A DNA stretch of 64,000 bases from Fidelibacterota bacterium UBA2986 (GTDB taxonomy: Bacteria > Fidelibacterota > Marinisomatia > Marinisomatales > AB-629-J13): positions 1 to 64,000 of the forward strand of contig DEAI01000008.1 of the NCBI GenBank assembly GCA_002346675.1, in the 5' to 3' direction. The notes under the pieces are model-generated. The model was not told where the DNA came from and made no database searches. It was given only the letters and a program-made list of their open reading frames with translations. This document shows, piece by piece, positions 61,804-64,000 of this stretch (the first letter of the stretch is position 1; the number at the start of each line of letters is the position of its first letter). Position numbers and translations under genes: made by a program.

Positions 61804-62511
61804 ATGTACAAAACTCTATATATTTTTGTAATAGTATCCATCTTTATTTCATGCTCTAAAAATACTAGAATTAATTCCCGTTCAATAAATCTCAACACAA
61901 AAGTGGATTCAATAAGTTATGGAATGGGGGTGAATCTGGGTTCTTCTTATAAAAGACAGGAATTTGATATTAATCCTGAATTGTTTTTTAATGGTTTTAT
62001 GGATAGTTATAAAGAGGAAGCCTCTCAGCTAAGTGAGGATGAAACGAGGCAGATGTTAAGAGATTACTATATGGAAGTGAGGATGAATAAATCTGAACAG
62101 CAAAAAATATTATCAGAAAAAAATAATGAAAAAAGTAATCAATTTCTCAATAAAAACAAAACCAAAAAAGATGTTACCGAACTTCCAAGTGGTTTACAAT
62201 ACAAAATAATTCGCTCTGGTTCTGGAGAGAGCCCAGATGTGAATGGAAGTGTAAAAGTACACTATATCGGTAAACGGCTAGATGGAACTGTCTTTGATAG
62301 TTCTACTGAAAAAGATGAACCAGTTGAGTTTAGTCTTCGCTCTCTTATAAAAGGTTGGTCTGAGGGATTACAGTTGATGAAAGTTGGTGCTAAATGGGAA
62401 TTATATATCCCACCTGAATTGGGATATGGAAGGAGAGGAAGTGGTGGAAAAATTGGTCCAAATGAATGCCTAATTTTCGAAGTAGAGTTAATAGATATTA
62501 TTTCAAATTAG
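61804..62511 (+). CDS. FKBP-type peptidyl-prolyl isomerase lipoprotein
   Basis: The product is 235 residues. A lipoprotein signal is seen (YIFVIVSIFISCSKN, Cys17). The N-terminal helical dimerisation part starts VDSISYGMGVNLGSSYKRQE. The C-terminal FKBP domain has GSVKVHYIGKRLDGTVFDSS, GWSEGLQLMKVGAKWELYIP, and ELGYGRRGSGGKIGPNECLI. The layout is Mip/FkpA-like. It speeds proline isomerisation in the periplasm. Its stop overlaps the convergent SDR stop by 4 bp. Confidence 0.94.
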   Translation: MYKTLYIFVIVSIFISCSKNTRINSRSINLNTKVDSISYGMGVNLGSSYKRQEFDINPELFFNGFMDSYKEEASQLSEDETRQMLRDYYMEVRMNKSEQQKILSEKNNEKSNQFLNKNKTKKDVTELPSGLQYKIIRSGSGESPDVNGSVKVHYIGKRLDGTVFDSSTEKDEPVEFSLRSLIKGWSEGLQLMKVGAKWELYIPPELGYGRRGSGGKIGPNECLIFEVELIDIISN

Positions 62512-63350
62512 CTTAAATCTTCTAAAAGTTTTTCAGTTATATCCCAGAGTCTTTTCCGTGAATCTATATCATTAGACTCAGGTGAACTTTCTTTTACTTT
62601 CTTTTTGTAAAAATACTTTCCGCTAATTACATCAATATCAGTAGATGAAGCTAAATAAACACTGGTTTTTGCTCCATCTTTTACATTTATTGCCTGCAGT
62701 TTTTGTGCTATCCTCAACAAAATAACTTTTAGCCCTGAATTATTATGTCCAAACTTACTGGAAACAAATCCCGGATGAAGGCAATTAACAGTGGTAGATG
62801 TGTTTTTTAATCTATCTGCTAGTTCGTATGAAAATAAAATGTTCATCAGTTTTGATTTTTTATAATTTGGATACCCCTCATAGGATTTAACACCTTGAAT
62901 ATCGCTGAAATCTAATTTTGCACCGAAGTGGGCATCCGATGCTACATTCACAATTCTGGAGCATTGCTTATTAAGATTTTTTAGCAATAGCTTGGTAAAT
63001 AAAAAATAACTTAAATGATTTAATGCGAAGGTGGTTTCAAAACCTTCCTCAGTGAAAGTCTTTTTGAAAAATGCTGCCCCCACATTATTAATTAATATAT
63101 CAATAACAGGAAATTTATTTTTAATTTCTAACGAAATCCTTTTATTCTCAGACATAAGAGAAAGATCTGCATTAAAATAGTGTATGGCATTATTGCCCGT
63201 TAAATTTGAAATTTCTTTTACAACTTTTTTACCTTTCCCCCTATCTCTTCCAACAAGTCCTAAAATAAATCCTTTCTCAGCTAATTCTACCGCTGTTGTC
63301 TTACCGATTCCATCGGTCGCACCCGTGATAATACAAATGTTTGAATTCAA
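62508..63350 (-). CDS. Short-chain dehydrogenase/reductase (retinol dehydrogenase-like)
   Basis: The product is 280 residues. The NAD(P) site is IITGATDGIGKTTAVELA, with NNVGAAFF (NNAG-type) and the active site YPNYKKSKLMNILFSYELA (Tyr-x3-Lys). NHLSYFLFTKLLL and VNCLHPGFVSSKFG are typical of the WWOX/retinol dehydrogenase-like group. The substrate cannot be inferred. It follows the Yip1-like gene on the same strand, 6 bp away. Confidence 0.92.
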   Translation of the reverse strand: MNSNICIITGATDGIGKTTAVELAEKGFILGLVGRDRGKGKKVVKEISNLTGNNAIHYFNADLSLMSENKRISLEIKNKFPVIDILINNVGAAFFKKTFTEEGFETTFALNHLSYFLFTKLLLKNLNKQCSRIVNVASDAHFGAKLDFSDIQGVKSYEGYPNYKKSKLMNILFSYELADRLKNTSTTVNCLHPGFVSSKFGHNNSGLKVILLRIAQKLQAINVKDGAKTSVYLASSTDIDVISGKYFYKKKVKESSPESNDIDSRKRLWDITEKLLEDLS

Positions 63351-63356
63351 TTTAAT

Positions 63357-63902
63357 TTAAATCGCATTCCCAACCACGATGGATAGGAAACTCAGTGCAA
63401 TAAGTATAAATGTTAATGCGATTATTTTCACTAATAATCCCAATACACAGACAGCAACGGATCTCAGGGTTGATTTATAATCCAGCGCTTGTCTCACAGC
63501 AATAATCATGGCAATAAGCATCCAACCATTTGCAATAAAATCTATTACACCGTCAAAAGGTAAAACAGGTTTTAAAATGCGTATAATTCCCGGTGCGCTG
63601 CTATATCCAATGGTTCTTAACAGTTCACCATGGTCAGCAACAGTTTGGGACTCTGGGAGGAGCTTTGTACCAATTAAATAAACAATAAATGCCCACACAT
63701 ACCAACTCAGGATTTCTCCAATTGTATTAGTTAGTAATCCTTCCAGCCCCATAGACCAAGAGCCTAGTCCCGCGGCAAGACTTGAAAAAATGACAACCAC
63801 CATTGCCTCAGTTAGGAGGGTTTTATCTGCTTCTACCTCTTCATAGAGATTCACATCTAGCTTCGATGCCATCAACATACGATTAAATATTTTAGTGCTC
63901 AT
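63357..63902 (-). CDS. Yip1-domain membrane protein
   Basis: The product is 181 residues with about five transmembrane helices. It starts with a short cytoplasmic stretch (MLMASKLDVNLYEEVEADKT). Matches to the Yip1/YIPF-type family are FIVYLIGTKLLPE and LLRTIGYSSAPGIIRILKPV. The function in bacteria is not known. About 98 bp upstream to the window edge contain no gene that I can see. Confidence 0.78.
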   Translation of the reverse strand: MSTKIFNRMLMASKLDVNLYEEVEADKTLLTEAMVVVIFSSLAAGLGSWSMGLEGLLTNTIGEILSWYVWAFIVYLIGTKLLPESQTVADHGELLRTIGYSSAPGIIRILKPVLPFDGVIDFIANGWMLIAMIIAVRQALDYKSTLRSVAVCVLGLLVKIIALTFILIALSFLSIVVGNAI

Positions 63903-64000
63903 ATCAGTCCTATTTGGTTATCCTTTTAAGTATTACTAACTTTAATTTTGTGTGAATTGTTTCAATATTATTTAATTAATCAATGAATTACTTATTTTCA

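Noticed and set aside
1..64000. CRISPR arrays, insertion sequences, prophage or integrated element
   Set aside because: No spaced direct repeats, transposase or integrase frames or phage structural genes were found, and the tRNA genes show no flanking direct repeat with an integrase.

Overview
The window is an AT-rich, densely coded bacterial chromosome segment with about 66 protein genes and two tRNAs. It shows no integrase, transposase, phage structural gene, rRNA or CRISPR array. The gene content points to a marine member of the FCB superphylum, most likely Candidatus Neomarinimicrobiota (Marinimicrobia/SAR406) or a close relative. The reasons are C-terminal PNPFNP-type sorting domains (type IX secretion style) on secreted proteins, twin-arginine DUF1501/DUF1800 partners, a class II (B12-dependent) ribonucleotide reductase, bactofilin, an Omp85 protein (so an outer membrane), and low GC. 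The placement is inference; no marker search was possible.

Layout. 1-654: the start of a secreted protein that runs off the left edge, then two tiny paralogous coiled-coil genes. 694-11817 (minus): a block of exported proteins (YwaF-like membrane protein, DUF1501, DUF1800 with an inserted double module, BNR-propeller protein, intradiol-dioxygenase-like protein, and a very large Ca-dependent PI-PLC-like protein with leucine-rich repeats), preceded by a small zinc-ribbon ORF. Several of these overlap by ATGA, and they share C-terminal sorting and 'WNLI...GYWLR' modules. 11845-19304: membrane and envelope genes (BASS transporter, Mpo1-like, DCC-LMF fusion, penicillin acylase, ApaG, YggT) and tRNA-Gly. 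19675-22068: class II ribonucleotide reductase, ending in a bidirectional terminator. 22157-25826 (minus): translation operon rplM-rpsI-rpsB-tsf-pyrH-frr. 25879-28792 (minus): pyrR-pyrB-pyrC behind a complete PyrR-type attenuator. 28943-31891: miaA and aspS. 31905-41820 (minus): parA-parB-M23 peptidase-bactofilin running straight into atpZ-atpI-like-atpBEFHAGDC, with a terminator after atpC.

41944-50821 (plus): tdh-kbl (threonine to glycine), secD-secF, ogt, DUF502, a FakA-FakB-like fusion and plsY. The last two fit together as fatty-acid phosphorylation feeding phosphatidic acid synthesis. 50823-53892: Omp85-like protein, a 75-residue tandem-repeat protein with a palindrome at its promoter, a two-gene unit pairing a Pycsar-effector-like (DUF5706-like) membrane protein with a collagen-like lipoprotein, and tRNA-Arg. 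54066-59773 (plus): MORN-type repeat protein, membrane-anchored prolyl oligopeptidase, small barrel-like protein, cold-shock protein and pyruvate kinase. 59855-63902: alpha/beta hydrolase, MBL-fold hydrolase, small membrane protein, YbjQ-type protein, FKBP lipoprotein, SDR and Yip1-like protein.

Most of the window is housekeeping. The strongest candidates for something not well described are the Pycsar-TM-like plus collagen-like lipoprotein pair, the double carbohydrate-binding-like insertion in the DUF1800 protein, the exported five-gene block that combines Tat-type signals with type IX-type tails, and the two-gene mini coiled-coil repeat at the left edge.
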